A stretch of DNA of 64,000 nucleotides from Amycolatopsis alba DSM 44262 (GCF_000384215.1 NZ_KB913032.1:7277605-7341604), one strand, 5' to 3'; counted from the first letter of the stretch, positions 52,378 through 61,281 are shown. Numbers and translations are program-made. The notes: a model not told the origin generated them from the sequence alone.

Positions 52378-52395
52378 TTCGTGCGATCTCACGAA
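52378..52395. promoter_or_regulatory. TTCGT-N8-ACGAA box before the MFS gene
   Basis: TTCGT-GCGATCTC-ACGAA, flanked by G and C that extend the arms to 6 bp, plus inner G/C pairing to 7 bp. It lies 87 bp upstream of the MFS start and 35 bp past the pucR stop. An ACCAA half-site lies one 32-bp period further on (52423-52427) but its left half is poor. Confidence 0.6.
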
Positions 52396-52429
52396 CATCC
52401 GCCGCCGTTTCAGGCCGGGCTGACCAACG

Positions 52430-54100
52430 TCAGTCTTCGGCGCCCGGCGGACCCGTCCTCGCGTCGCCGGGCAGCAGCCGCAGTTGCACCATGGCGGCGA
52501 ACCGCTCTCCCGCGTCGTCGAGGTCGATCTCGCCGACCTCGGCGAGACGTCGCAGGCGATAGCGGAAGGTGTTCGGGTGGACGTAGGCCGCCGCGGACGC
52601 GGCGCCGATGTCACCGAAGGCGTCCAGCCAGCACCGGAGGGTGTGCACCAGTTGTGACTGGTGCTGGGTGTCGTAGGCCAGCAGCCGCGCGACAGGTCCT
52701 GTCGCGACGTCTCCCCTGGCGGCGGCGAGGTCGGCCAGTTCCAGCATGAGCGCGTCGACGTGGACGTCGTCGGAAGTGGCGACGCGCTTCCCGCCGGCGT
52801 TGGTGAGCAGCACGCGCAACGCCCTGTCGGCGCCGTCGCGCGAGGCGCGCAGGCCGGAACCGTCGAGCGCGAGCGGTCCGATGCCGATCGCGGCCGCCGC
52901 GCGCCGTCCGGTGCGTTCCAGGAAGGTCGACGCGACCCGCACCGAACGCTCCTGACAGTCGTCGTGGCTGCCGGGCATCGGGACGATGCCGTACGCGACG
53001 TCTCCCACGAGAGCGACGGCCGAACGCGGCTGCACGGCACTGAGGTGCATGGCCAGCGCGTCGGCGATGCGCTGACGGTCCGCGATCAGGCGGAGGTCGT
53101 CTTCGAGCGCGGGCGCGCCGAGCAGGCCCATGGCGAGCACGATCGACGGCTGGCCGAGCAGACCGAGCCGGGCGATGGCCTCCGGCGCCCCGGAGCCACC
53201 TTCGAGCGCCGTGCTCACCAGCTCCGCGCGCAGCCGCCGTTCGACGTCGGCGCCCGCGCGCAGCCGGAGCATGTGCAGCGCGACGAGTCTGGTGGCGTCG
53301 ATCAGGGCCTGGGTCCGCTCCTCGCTGAGCGGCTCCCGGACCGCTGCCCAGATCGAGCCGAGTATCTCGTCGCCGGCGCGGACGGCGAGCGCCACCCGCG
53401 GAATGGCGATGGCGATGTCGTCGTAGCGCTGCGGGTCGACGTAGACGGGTGTGTGGTCGCGGTGCAGCTTCTCGAAGACGCCGTCCCGTTCCAGGCCTCG
53501 GGTGAACCGTTCCGGCACCTGGCGGCCGAGGATGGTCTCGACGCGGGAGGGGTCCGCCTCGTCCTGCCGCCCGGAGAACGCGAGGACGCGGGAGTTGCGG
53601 TCCTCGATGGTCACCGGCGCGTCCAGCAGAGCGGCGATCGCGTTGGCCAGCGCGAAGAGATCACCCGACGGCATCCCGCCGAGGGTCTGCGGCGAAACCT
53701 CACCGACGTCGTCCTCGGCGAGCAAGGTCCTGAGCAAGGCGGCGAGATGAGCCCAGGACGCGCCGCGCGCCAGCCCGAGCAGGGCGACCCCGGACGAGTC
53801 CGCGGCTCGCCGGAGTTCCGGCGCCGGGGTGACGGGAGAACGGACGACGAGCGCCGCCGCGCCCCTCGCACCCACGTCGTGCAGAAGGCGGACGACCTCG
53901 TCCTGCTCCCGCACCCCGACGCCGAGCACGACGGCTCCGCCAGGGATGTCGGATTCGTCGTGCGGATCGTGGATGACCACCCCGCCGAGCCGCTTACGGG
54001 TGGTCCTGCCGACCGCGATCGGCTCCAGGAGCACGTCCCCGAGGTCCTCGAGGACGCGTCCCAAGCTCGTATGCGGCTTGCTGGGCACCGGTGTCAGCAC
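52430..54100 (-). CDS. PucR-family transcriptional regulator
   Basis: 556 residues. An N-terminal PucR-type sensing region (about 20-130), a GAF-like central region with EDRNSRVLAFSG, and the C-terminal PucR helix-turn-helix HTH_30: LVHTLRCWLDAFGDIGAASAAAYVHPNTFRYRLRRLAEV. PucR proteins act as activators or dual regulators of purine, amino-acid and related catabolism. GTG 54100 follows the racemase gene by 76 bp, and those 76 bp contain two of the TTCGT-type boxes, suggesting autoregulation. Most likely regulator of the 38.6-58.8 kb cluster; this is inference from position and boxes. Confidence 0.88.
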   Translation of the reverse strand: MLTPVPSKPHTSLGRVLEDLGDVLLEPIAVGRTTRKRLGGVVIHDPHDESDIPGGAVVLGVGVREQDEVVRLLHDVGARGAAALVVRSPVTPAPELRRAADSSGVALLGLARGASWAHLAALLRTLLAEDDVGEVSPQTLGGMPSGDLFALANAIAALLDAPVTIEDRNSRVLAFSGRQDEADPSRVETILGRQVPERFTRGLERDGVFEKLHRDHTPVYVDPQRYDDIAIAIPRVALAVRAGDEILGSIWAAVREPLSEERTQALIDATRLVALHMLRLRAGADVERRLRAELVSTALEGGSGAPEAIARLGLLGQPSIVLAMGLLGAPALEDDLRLIADRQRIADALAMHLSAVQPRSAVALVGDVAYGIVPMPGSHDDCQERSVRVASTFLERTGRRAAAAIGIGPLALDGSGLRASRDGADRALRVLLTNAGGKRVATSDDVHVDALMLELADLAAARGDVATGPVARLLAYDTQHQSQLVHTLRCWLDAFGDIGAASAAAYVHPNTFRYRLRRLAEVGEIDLDDAGERFAAMVQLRLLPGDARTGPPGAED

Positions 54101-54133
54101 CCCCCGAAGTTAAACCCGGTTTCGCCGAACCGA

Positions 54134-54183
54134 TTGGTTCGTCTCGACCAAATCTAACCTCGGAATTCGTAGCGCGCTACGAA
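54134..54183. promoter_or_regulatory. Tandem TTCGT-type boxes before pucR
   Basis: TTCGTAGCGCGCTACGAA at 54166-54183 is a perfect 18-bp palindrome (TTCGT-N8-ACGAA) that overlaps the last codons and stop of the racemase gene. A related dyad, TTGGT-TCGTCTCG-ACCAA, lies at 54134-54151, 32 bp away. They are 34-83 bp upstream of the pucR start and may serve autoregulation. Confidence 0.7.
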
Positions 54184-55283
54184 CCGATCCACACCTTTCC
54201 GGTGGTGACCTCGTCCAGGAGATCGGGAATCGGGGTCACGCCCAGGCCCGGTCCGGTCGGCACCGGCAGCTGCCCGGCCTCCAGCACGAACGGCTCGGTG
54301 ATGTCCGTGCGGTAGAACCGGCCGGACGCCGACGTGTCACCCGGCAGCGTGAAGCCGGGCAGCGACGCCAGCGCGACGTTGGCCGCCCGGCCGAGGCCGG
54401 TTTCGATCATCCCGCCGCACCACACCGCGACCCCGTGCGCCGCGCAGACGTCGTGCACCCGGCGGGCTTCGAGGTAGCCGCCGACGCGGCCCGGTTTGAT
54501 GTTGACGATCTGGCAGGCGCCGAGCTTGATCGCGTCCGCCGCGGCCTTGGCGGAGACGATCGACTCGTCGAGGCAGATCGGCGTCCGGATGCGCTTGGCC
54601 AGTTCGGCGTGGCCGAGCACGTCCTCTTCTTCGAGCGGCTGCTCGATCAGCAGGAGATCGAACGGGTCGAGCCGCGACAGCAGCGGCGCGTCGCCCAGGG
54701 TGTACGCGGTGTTGGCGTCGACCTGGAGCAGCACGTCGTCACCGAAGCGCTCCCGCACCTGCCGCACCGGCTCGACGTCCCAGCCGGGTTCGATCTTCAG
54801 CTTGATCCGGACGTAACCCTCGTCGAGGTAGCCGCCGACGACGTCGAGCAGCTGCGGGATCGAGTCCATGATCCCGACCGAGACGCCGCAGGCCACGGAG
54901 TCGCGAACGGACCCCAGTTCGGCCGCGAAGGACCGTTCATGCGCGCGGAGTTCGGCGTCGAGGACGGCCATCTCCAGCGCCCCCTTAGCCATCCGGTGGC
55001 CTTTGAACTTCGCCAGCAGCGGCGTCACCTTGTGCGCGGTCACGTCGTCCGCGGCCAGCAGGGCCGGGATCAGATGGTTGCGCAGCACGTGTTCGGCGGC
55101 GTCGTTGTACTCCGACGAGTAGACCGGCGCCGCCATCGTGACGCATTCGCCCCAGCCCTCGCCCGCCGGGGTCACCGCGCGGACGAGCAGGAGTTCCCGT
55201 TCGGACTGCGTCCCGAACGACGTCCGGAACGGGGCCACGAGCGGCATCCGGAGCCGGCGCAGTTCCACACCGCTGAGTTTCAC
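54177..55283 (-). CDS. N-succinylamino-acid racemase / o-succinylbenzoate synthase (enolase superfamily)
   Basis: 368 residues of the enolase/mandelate racemase superfamily. The catalytic lysines are K161 and K163 in the RIKLKIE strand and K263 in NIKPGR. Metal ligands are D189 (QVDAN), E214 (LIEQP) and D239 (CLDES). These numbers and the length equal those I recall for the Amycolatopsis N-acylamino-acid racemase. The physiological reaction in published systems is epimerisation of N-succinyl amino acids; o-succinylbenzoate synthase activity often coexists. No menaquinone genes are nearby, and a GNAT and an M20 hydrolase are, so the racemase role is favoured. GTG 55283 overlaps the GNAT stop (GTGA) behind GGAGCA. 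Confidence 0.92.
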   Translation of the reverse strand: MKLSGVELRRLRMPLVAPFRTSFGTQSERELLLVRAVTPAGEGWGECVTMAAPVYSSEYNDAAEHVLRNHLIPALLAADDVTAHKVTPLLAKFKGHRMAKGALEMAVLDAELRAHERSFAAELGSVRDSVACGVSVGIMDSIPQLLDVVGGYLDEGYVRIKLKIEPGWDVEPVRQVRERFGDDVLLQVDANTAYTLGDAPLLSRLDPFDLLLIEQPLEEEDVLGHAELAKRIRTPICLDESIVSAKAAADAIKLGACQIVNIKPGRVGGYLEARRVHDVCAAHGVAVWCGGMIETGLGRAANVALASLPGFTLPGDTSASGRFYRTDITEPFVLEAGQLPVPTGPGLGVTPIPDLLDEVTTGKVWIGS

Positions 55284-56164
55284 GACTGCTCCTTCGAGAT
55301 CACGTACCAGCCGGCACGATCGAAACCGGCGACCTTGGCGTTGTCCGCCATCAGTCCGCCGAGGACTTCGCGCAGGGCGACGCGCCACGCGTTGCCGCGA
55401 CCGGGATCGGTGCGGCGTAACCGTTCGATGTCGGGCGGGACGGCGACGAGCACGGTCCGCCCGTCCGCGGATCCGATGCTCGGACCGCCGTCGGAGTCGA
55501 CCGACAGCGCCTTCACCGCGCCCAGCGCTTCCGCGTCGATCAGGACGGGATCGCCGAAAGCGGCGGCGCGGACCTCCGGACTCGCCAGCTCCCAGCCGAC
55601 CATCAGCCGGTCGGTGTCACCCGAACCGTTGATGCTGTCCTCCATCGGACCGTAGAAGTCGGGCAGGTAGCCGATCGGCCGCGCGCCGAGTTTCCCCAGG
55701 TTGAAGTAGGCGTTGCGTCGCACCAGCGGATCGAAGGTCCAGGTGACCGTCGAGACGTCCTGGGACAGCGCCCAGGCGCGCTGGTGCAGTTTGAGCGCGC
55801 GCCCGATCCCCCGCCCCACGCCGGCGCCGGCGACGCCGGCGATGTGACTGTGCAGGCTGCCTTTCCCAGGGTTGCCGAAGAAGCCGAAACAGGCCCCCAG
55901 CAGTTCGCCGTCCTCGAACGCGCCCGCGACGTAGTTCCCGGCCGAGGACATCGCACGGAGCAGCTCCGTGCTCACCGGCCGGGAGCCGGGCGCGGACTTC
56001 CAGATCGACTCGAACAGGCCGACCACGGCGGCCAGATCGGCGATTTCGGTGAGTTCGCGGATTTCGACGCCCGAAGCCACGGCCGTGGCCCGCGCGGCGG
56101 CGACGGCTTCGGCGCGCACCTCGGCCGACGACGGGCTTTCCGTATTCGTCGCAAGATTCGTCAC
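55280..56164 (-). CDS. GNAT-family acyltransferase (putative D-amino-acid N-succinyltransferase)
   Basis: 294 residues, one GNAT-like fold with the acyl-CoA-binding loop around GVAGAGVGRGIGRALKLHQR (P-loop-like), followed by the ALSQDVSTVTWTFDPLVRRNAYFNLGKLG strand typical of a separate GNAT subfamily linked to N-succinylamino-acid racemases. In the published route (Geobacillus kaustophilus) this enzyme succinylates D-amino acids. GTG 56164 precedes TNLATN; the stop overlaps the racemase start. Donor and acceptor here are inferred from context. Confidence 0.85.
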   Translation of the reverse strand: MTNLATNTESPSSAEVRAEAVAAARATAVASGVEIRELTEIADLAAVVGLFESIWKSAPGSRPVSTELLRAMSSAGNYVAGAFEDGELLGACFGFFGNPGKGSLHSHIAGVAGAGVGRGIGRALKLHQRAWALSQDVSTVTWTFDPLVRRNAYFNLGKLGARPIGYLPDFYGPMEDSINGSGDTDRLMVGWELASPEVRAAAFGDPVLIDAEALGAVKALSVDSDGGPSIGSADGRTVLVAVPPDIERLRRTDPGRGNAWRVALREVLGGLMADNAKVAGFDRAGWYVISKEQS

Positions 56165-56195
56165 GGGACAATCCTTTCCCGGCACGGTGGCCGAG

Positions 56196-57338
56196 TCACC
56201 GTCGCGCCGCACCAGATTCGCCCGCGGGATTCGTCGCGCCGGACGGACCCCGCTTCGCGAGAACGTTTTCCACGAGTGCGGCCAGCAAAGCGGTCCGTCG
56301 CGGCAGTTCCGCGACGATGACGTGTTCGTGATCCGCGTGGGCCCCGCCGCCGACGGCGCCGAGACCGTCCAAGGTGGGAATTCCCATCCCCGCGGTGTAA
56401 TTGCCGTCCGAGGCGCCGCCGACCGACGCGGAAGCCAGTTCCCCGAGCCCGAGTTGGCCTGCCAGGTCCTGGGCCAGCTCGAACAATCCCGCCGACGAGC
56501 TTTCTTCGAGCGGCGGCCGGTTGATCCCGCCGGTCACCCGGACCTCGGCGTCCTCCAGTACCGGACGGAGGTCCCGCATGGCCCTGTCGACGCGGAGTTG
56601 CTCGGCTTCGTTCCACACCCGCACGTCGACGGCGACACCCGCGGCGGCGGGAACGGTGTTCACCGTCGTTCCCGCCGAGACGACGGTGGGGGTCACGCTG
56701 GTCCCGGCCGCCGGATCGGCGATCGCGGCCACCGCGAGGATCTGATGGGCGATCTCGATTCCCGCGTTGATCCCCTTCTCCGGTTCGAGACCGGCGTGCG
56801 CGGCGCGCCCGACCACCTCGACTCGGTAATGGGAAACGCCTTTGCGGCGGCATTTCAGCGCGCCGCCGTCGGCCGAGGCCTCCAGCACGAACGCGGCGTC
56901 GCACCCCGCCGCCGATTCCTCGATCAGGGCACGGGACGACGGCGAGCCGATCTCCTCGTCACCGGTGACCAAAATGGACAGTCCGCCGCGATCGGGCACG
57001 GTCGCGGCGGCGTGCAGCGCCATCACGACCCCGGCCTTCATGTCGAAACATCCGGGTCCGCGCAACACGCCGTCCCGGATGGAGAACGGATGTGTCTCCA
57101 GCGAACCGTGGGGCCACACCGTGTCGTGGTGGCCGAGGAGCAGGACACGAGGCGGCCCGTCGCCGAAGCGCCAGCGCAGATGGGTGACCCCGTCGACGAC
57201 GATCCGCTCCGGCTCCACGCCGAGCAGCCTCCGGCCCATTCCGGCCACCACTTCGGCGCTGCGGGCCACCGCTTCGTGATCCGACGACGGCGACTCGCAG
57301 CGGACGAGCGTCTCGATGTCGGCGAGCAGGTCGCTCAT
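56196..57338 (-). CDS. M20-family metallohydrolase (putative N-succinyl-L-amino-acid hydrolase)
   Basis: 380 residues. Zinc-binding and catalytic motifs: H70 in GHHDTVWP, D99 in CFDMKAG, and the E128/E129 pair in TGDEEIGS. The dimerisation domain (SHYRVEVVGRAAHAGLEPEKG) and a C-terminal HADHEHV segment complete the fold. M20 members include carboxypeptidase G2, ArgE and DapE. Beside the racemase and GNAT, N-acyl-L-amino-acid deacylation is the expected role: it removes succinate from the L-epimer and makes the pathway irreversible. Coupled by ATGA overlap to the amidohydrolase gene. Confidence 0.9.
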   Translation of the reverse strand: MSDLLADIETLVRCESPSSDHEAVARSAEVVAGMGRRLLGVEPERIVVDGVTHLRWRFGDGPPRVLLLGHHDTVWPHGSLETHPFSIRDGVLRGPGCFDMKAGVVMALHAAATVPDRGGLSILVTGDEEIGSPSSRALIEESAAGCDAAFVLEASADGGALKCRRKGVSHYRVEVVGRAAHAGLEPEKGINAGIEIAHQILAVAAIADPAAGTSVTPTVVSAGTTVNTVPAAAGVAVDVRVWNEAEQLRVDRAMRDLRPVLEDAEVRVTGGINRPPLEESSSAGLFELAQDLAGQLGLGELASASVGGASDGNYTAGMGIPTLDGLGAVGGGAHADHEHVIVAELPRRTALLAALVENVLAKRGPSGATNPAGESGAARR

Positions 57339-58810
57339 CGCGGCTCACCCCGCAGCGGCTTGCCGGGGAAGGCGTCGGTGCGCAGGTTCCCGTCGGTGAC
57401 GACAGGAACGCCCGAAACGAACAGATGCCGGACGCCGACCGAAGGCCTGGTCGGGTCGAAGTAGGTCGCCGCGTCGGTGATGGCGTGCGGGTCGATGGCG
57501 ACGATGTCGGCGTCGGCACCGACGTTGAGCCTTCCCTTGGCCAGTGCCCCCGGCGCGACCTCGTCGAGCACGCGCGCCGGCAAGTAGGAGCAGCGACGGA
57601 ACGCCTCCAGCCAGGTCCAGGCCTTGCTCTCGCGCACCATCAGGCGCAACGTCTTGGCGTACGTCCCCGCCGTGCGCGGATGCGTCGCGCCGCCGGGCGG
57701 CAACGGCCATTCGGTGCTCTCACTGGTCCCGTTCTTCCAGTACACGGGCAGCGCGTCGCTGGCGACGATGGCGTCGGGGAACACGAGCGCCTGGTGCAGC
57801 AGACCGAGGTCGCGCGGGTTGCTTTCGTCGAGGAACTCCAGGATGCACGGCGCGCCTTGGTCTTCGGCGCGCACCTGGAGCAGGCGTCCCTCGTCGGCGA
57901 TGCGCTCCCCCGTCTCCAGCATGATCACACTGGACGGCGACAGCCCCTTCATCTTGAGCCGTTCGGGTGAGAGGAACGCCGCGCCGATCGCGGTACTGCC
58001 CGCACCGTACGGATAGGCCTCGACGGTCACCCGCGACCCGGCCGCGCGGCCCGCTTCCAGCGCCGCGAGCACCCGCTCGATCTGGTGACCGGACGTGCTG
58101 TTCACGTGGCAGTGGTGCATCGCGGCACCGGTCTCGGCCGCGACGATCGCGATCTCCGCCGAGCCGTCGACGGGTGTCTCGGGGTTCACCTCGACCAGTT
58201 CACGGACGTGGGTGTATGTCGGCGCCCCGGCCTCCTTCGCGAGGCGGGCCAGCGCGAGGAACTCACCAGGGTCGGTGTCGGGCGCGTAGCCGAGGAGCAC
58301 GCCGACGCCGAGCGCGCCCGCGGCCAGCTCACCGTCCACAAGGGACAGCCAGGCCGCCAGTTCCTTCGGCGACGAAGACCTTTGCCAGACCGGGTTTCCG
58401 AGCACGGCGAGACCGCTGTCGATATTCGCGTCCGGCTCGATCCCGGCGAGCACCTGCGCCCGCGCGGCACCCCAGGACGCGGAGAACCCGTAGTGCAGCG
58501 GACGTCCCGCCGCCGCGGCCTCGGCGTACGCCCGCTCGATCGGCATCAGCCCGGCTTCGAGGTCGAGCGCGGTCGTCACCCCGTCCATCGCCTGCAGCCG
58601 CTGGCCCGCGATGGTGTGCACGTGGCTGTGCAGGTCGATGAAACCCGGCCCCACGACGAGCCCGGTGACGTCGATCTCCATGTCGCCCGGCTCGGCGGTC
58701 AAACCTTCCCCGACGGCGGTGACCACCCCGTCGGATACCAGCACGTCGGCCGTGCCGTCGAACCCCGTCGCCGGGTCGATGACACGACCGCCACGCAAGA
58801 GTGTCCGCAT
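57335..58810 (-). CDS. N-acyl-D-amino-acid deacylase-like amidohydrolase
   Basis: 491 residues. Metal-dependent amidohydrolase of the D-aminoacylase/dihydroorotase-like group. The N-terminal DLVVGPGFIDLHSHVHT-type segment (here GLVVGPGFIDLHSHVHT) carries the H61-x-H63 metal pair, and THVRE, HHCHVNSTSGHQ and VASDALPVYW contribute later ligands (H in CHVN and D in SDAL). GLVVGPGFID...LFVSGVPVV ends form the beta-sandwich. D-aminoacylases release D-amino acids from N-acyl-D-amino acids. First gene of a four-gene operon with M20, GNAT and racemase; two TTCGT-type boxes lie 61 and 93 bp upstream. Confidence 0.85.
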   Translation of the reverse strand: MRTLLRGGRVIDPATGFDGTADVLVSDGVVTAVGEGLTAEPGDMEIDVTGLVVGPGFIDLHSHVHTIAGQRLQAMDGVTTALDLEAGLMPIERAYAEAAAAGRPLHYGFSASWGAARAQVLAGIEPDANIDSGLAVLGNPVWQRSSSPKELAAWLSLVDGELAAGALGVGVLLGYAPDTDPGEFLALARLAKEAGAPTYTHVRELVEVNPETPVDGSAEIAIVAAETGAAMHHCHVNSTSGHQIERVLAALEAGRAAGSRVTVEAYPYGAGSTAIGAAFLSPERLKMKGLSPSSVIMLETGERIADEGRLLQVRAEDQGAPCILEFLDESNPRDLGLLHQALVFPDAIVASDALPVYWKNGTSESTEWPLPPGGATHPRTAGTYAKTLRLMVRESKAWTWLEAFRRCSYLPARVLDEVAPGALAKGRLNVGADADIVAIDPHAITDAATYFDPTRPSVGVRHLFVSGVPVVTDGNLRTDAFPGKPLRGEPR

Positions 58811-58870
58811 GCTTCGCCTCCTTGGATCGCCTCGTTCATGGCGACCCTAGGAGGTTTCGGCAGGTGTCCG

Positions 58871-58920
58871 TTCGTACCGGGCGACGAATCCGCGCCCTCG
58901 GGTCCATCCGCCCGCACGAA
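58871..58920. promoter_or_regulatory. Tandem TTCGT-type boxes before the amidohydrolase operon
   Basis: TTCGT-ACCGGGCG-ACGAA at 58871-58888 and TCCAT-CCGCCCGC-ACGAA at 58903-58920, 32 bp start to start. The same tandem period as before pucR and before the hydrolase/Dpp operon. The sites lie upstream of the start at 58810, on the far side of which the beta-glucosidase gene ends. Confidence 0.65.
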
Positions 58921-59000
58921 CCGCTTTCCACTCCTCGTCCGGGTCACTGGGTGGCCGGAGGTCAGCAGCAGCCACCGCCGGGTGCTCGGCCTCACGGGCG

Positions 59001-59057
59001 GTGTCGCGAAAGCCACTTTCGGGACGTCTGGTGTCCCGAAAGTGGCTTTCGCGACAC
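59001..59057. repeat. Nested palindromic repeat, copy 4
   Basis: Perfect inverted repeat: 25-bp arms 59001-59025 and 59033-59057 around a 7-nt loop. Outer pairs are GTGTCGCG/CGCGACAC and the inner half GGGAC/GTCCC. It lies 20 bp downstream of the GH1 stop, in the 267-bp gap to the amidohydrolase operon, and may terminate GH1 transcription. Confidence 0.9.
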
Positions 59058-59077
59058 CCGAGACCGCAAGTGAGTCG

Positions 59078-60445
59078 CTAGCGGTTCCGGTGCTCCGCGA
59101 TGATCTCCGCGTACCGGTGCCCGCTCGCCTTGACCGTCCGGACCTGCGTGTCGTAGTCGACCCGCACGAGCCCGAACCGCTTGCTCAGCCCGCTGTCCCA
59201 TTCGAAGTTGTCGAGCAGCGACCAGGCGAAGTAGCCCTTCACCGGAGCGCCCGCCTCGGCGGCACCGGCGACGGCGCCCAGGTGTTCCTCCAGGTAGGCG
59301 ATGCGGTCGGCGTCGTGGATCGATCCGTCCTCGGCGACCTTGTCGTCGAAGGCGGCCCCGCTCTCGGTGACGTAGATGGCCCGTGCGCCGTATTCGTCGG
59401 CGAGCCGGTGGATCAGATCCGCGAGCCCCTGCCCGTGGATCTCCCAGCCCATCGCGGTCGTGGCGGCCCCTTCGACGGGCACCTGCCTGGCACGCGGTAC
59501 GGGGCCGTTCGGGTCGGCCTCGACGATCTGGCGGAAGTAGTAGTTCAGCCCATGGAAGCCGACCGGGGTCGAGATCACTTCGAGGTCGTCCCCGACCACG
59601 GGCGGCTCGACGCCGTAGACCTCGATCATGTCCGCCGGGTAGCCGCGGCCGTTCGACGGGTCGAGCCACCAGCGGTTGACGTGCCCGTCCATCCGGGCCG
59701 CCGCCTCGACGTCCTCGGCGGCGTCCGACGCGGGCTCGATCCCGCTGAGGTTCACCACCAGGCCGACGTTGGCGGGCTCGGCGGCGTTCGCGGTGATCGC
59801 CTGCACGCCGAGGCCGTGCGCGAGCAGGAGATGGTGTGACGCGTGGATCGCCTGCTCGAGGTCCTTGATCCCCGGCGCGAAGCGGCCTTCGAGGTAGCCG
59901 AGCCAGGCCGAGCACAACGGCTCGTTGACGGTGTTCCAGTCTTTGACCCGGTCACCGAGTTTCGCCGCGACGACAGCAGCGTAGTCCGCGTACGCGTAGG
60001 CCGTGTCGCGCTCGGGCCAGCCGCCGTTCGCCTGCAGTGCCGAGGGCAGGTCCCAGTGGAACAGCGTGGCGAACGGCCGGATCCCGGCTTCGAGCAACGC
60101 GTCGACCAGCCGGTCGTAGAAGCCGAGACCGGCGGCGTTGACCTCGCCGCGGCCGGTCGGGATCACCCGCGGCCAGGCGACCGAGAACCGGTACGCGTCC
60201 AGGCCCAGCTGCTTCATGATGCCGAGATCCTCCGGCCAGCGCCGGTAGTGATCGCACGCGACGTCGGCGGTGTCGCCGTTCAGGACGGCACCCGGCACCC
60301 GGACGAAGTCGTCCCAGATGGACGGCAGGCGGCCGTCGACGTCGACGGCGCCCTCGACCTGGTACGAGGCGGTGGCCGCACCCCACAGGAAATCGGCGGG
60401 CAGGTGCAGGTTCAAGGCAGACCTCTCTTCGGCGATGCGGGTCAT
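59078..60445 (-). CDS. GH1 beta-glucosidase
   Basis: 455 residues. Family-1 signatures: [15 protein letters not shown] at the N terminus, FHWDLPSAL, acid/base Glu in NTVNEPLC, nucleophile Glu in YVTESGAAF, and [11 protein letters not shown] near the C terminus. No signal peptide, so cytosolic hydrolysis of imported beta-glucosides (for example cellobiose) is likely. ATG 60445 overlaps the stop of the upstream permease gene (ATGA). Last gene of a receptor-permease-permease-GH1 operon. Confidence 0.93.
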   Translation of the reverse strand: MTRIAEERSALNLHLPADFLWGAATASYQVEGAVDVDGRLPSIWDDFVRVPGAVLNGDTADVACDHYRRWPEDLGIMKQLGLDAYRFSVAWPRVIPTGRGEVNAAGLGFYDRLVDALLEAGIRPFATLFHWDLPSALQANGGWPERDTAYAYADYAAVVAAKLGDRVKDWNTVNEPLCSAWLGYLEGRFAPGIKDLEQAIHASHHLLLAHGLGVQAITANAAEPANVGLVVNLSGIEPASDAAEDVEAAARMDGHVNRWWLDPSNGRGYPADMIEVYGVEPPVVGDDLEVISTPVGFHGLNYYFRQIVEADPNGPVPRARQVPVEGAATTAMGWEIHGQGLADLIHRLADEYGARAIYVTESGAAFDDKVAEDGSIHDADRIAYLEEHLGAVAGAAEAGAPVKGYFAWSLLDNFEWDSGLSKRFGLVRVDYDTQVRTVKASGHRYAEIIAEHRNR

Positions 60446-61281
60446 TTGACGGCGCCGGCGGTCAGACCGGCGACGAGATAACGCTGGAGCAGCAGGAATC
60501 CGGCGACGACCGGCACGGAGACGATCAGGGACGCGGCCATGACCTGGTTCCAGTACACCTGGACCTGGGTGGAGTACTCCTGGAGCCCGACGGCGAGGGT
60601 CCGCGTGCCCGAGTCGGTCATCACCGACGCGAACAGGACCTCGCCCCAGGCGGTCATGAACGAGTAGATCCCCACCGCGACGACGCCCGGCATGGCCGCC
60701 GGGACGACCACCCGGATCAGCGCGCCGAGCGGCCCGGTGCCGTCGACCATCGCGGCCTCGTCGAGTTCCTTGGGGATCGAGTCGATGTAGCCGGCGAGCA
60801 TCCAGATGGCGAACGGCAGCGAGAAGGTCAGGTAGGTGATGATCAACCCGAGCCGCGAGCCGTACAGGACGATGCCGGTGGTGTTGCCGATGTTGACGAA
60901 GATGAGGAACAGCGGCAGCAGGAACAGGATGCCGGGGAACATCTGCGTGGACAGCACCGTCAGCTTGAAGAAGTTCTTGCCGCGGAACCGGAAACGGCTC
61001 AGGGCGTATGCCGCGAAGATCGCGATCACGACCGAGAGGATCGCCGCCGACCCCGAAATGACCAGGCTGTTCACGAAGTAGTCGGCGAGCGGGATGGTCT
61101 CCCAGATGTCGAAGAACGGCTGGATGGTCAGCGTCGTCGGGATCCACTCCCATTTGCCCTGTACGTCCCCGAGTGGTTTGAGCGACGACGAAACCATGGC
61201 GTACAGCGGCACCAGGGTGAACAGGGTGAGGAAGCCGAGGACGATCCGGCGGGCCCACGGGACCCAGCGAGGCTCAGACAA
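60442..61281 (-). CDS. Carbohydrate ABC permease (MalG/CebG-like)
   Basis: 279 residues with six membrane helices. EAA loop [25 protein letters not shown], and C-terminal [20 protein letters not shown] ending (here AGLTAGAVK), typical of MalG/CebG. It overlaps the partner permease gene by 8 bp. No dedicated ATPase lies in the operon; a shared MsiK-type ATPase elsewhere in the genome is the norm in actinomycetes. Confidence 0.92.
   Translation of the reverse strand: MSEPRWVPWARRIVLGFLTLFTLVPLYAMVSSSLKPLGDVQGKWEWIPTTLTIQPFFDIWETIPLADYFVNSLVISGSAAILSVVIAIFAAYALSRFRFRGKNFFKLTVLSTQMFPGILFLLPLFLIFVNIGNTTGIVLYGSRLGLIITYLTFSLPFAIWMLAGYIDSIPKELDEAAMVDGTGPLGALIRVVVPAAMPGVVAVGIYSFMTAWGEVLFASVMTDSGTRTLAVGLQEYSTQVQVYWNQVMAASLIVSVPVVAGFLLLQRYLVAGLTAGAVK

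Noticed and set aside
54177..55283. Menaquinone MenC assignment as main role
   Set aside because: No men genes nearby; the GNAT and M20 partners point to N-succinylamino-acid racemisation.
58871..59077. Gap between amidohydrolase and GH1 as an attachment site or origin
   Set aside because: Only regulatory boxes and one nested palindrome; no integrase, tRNA or DnaA boxes.
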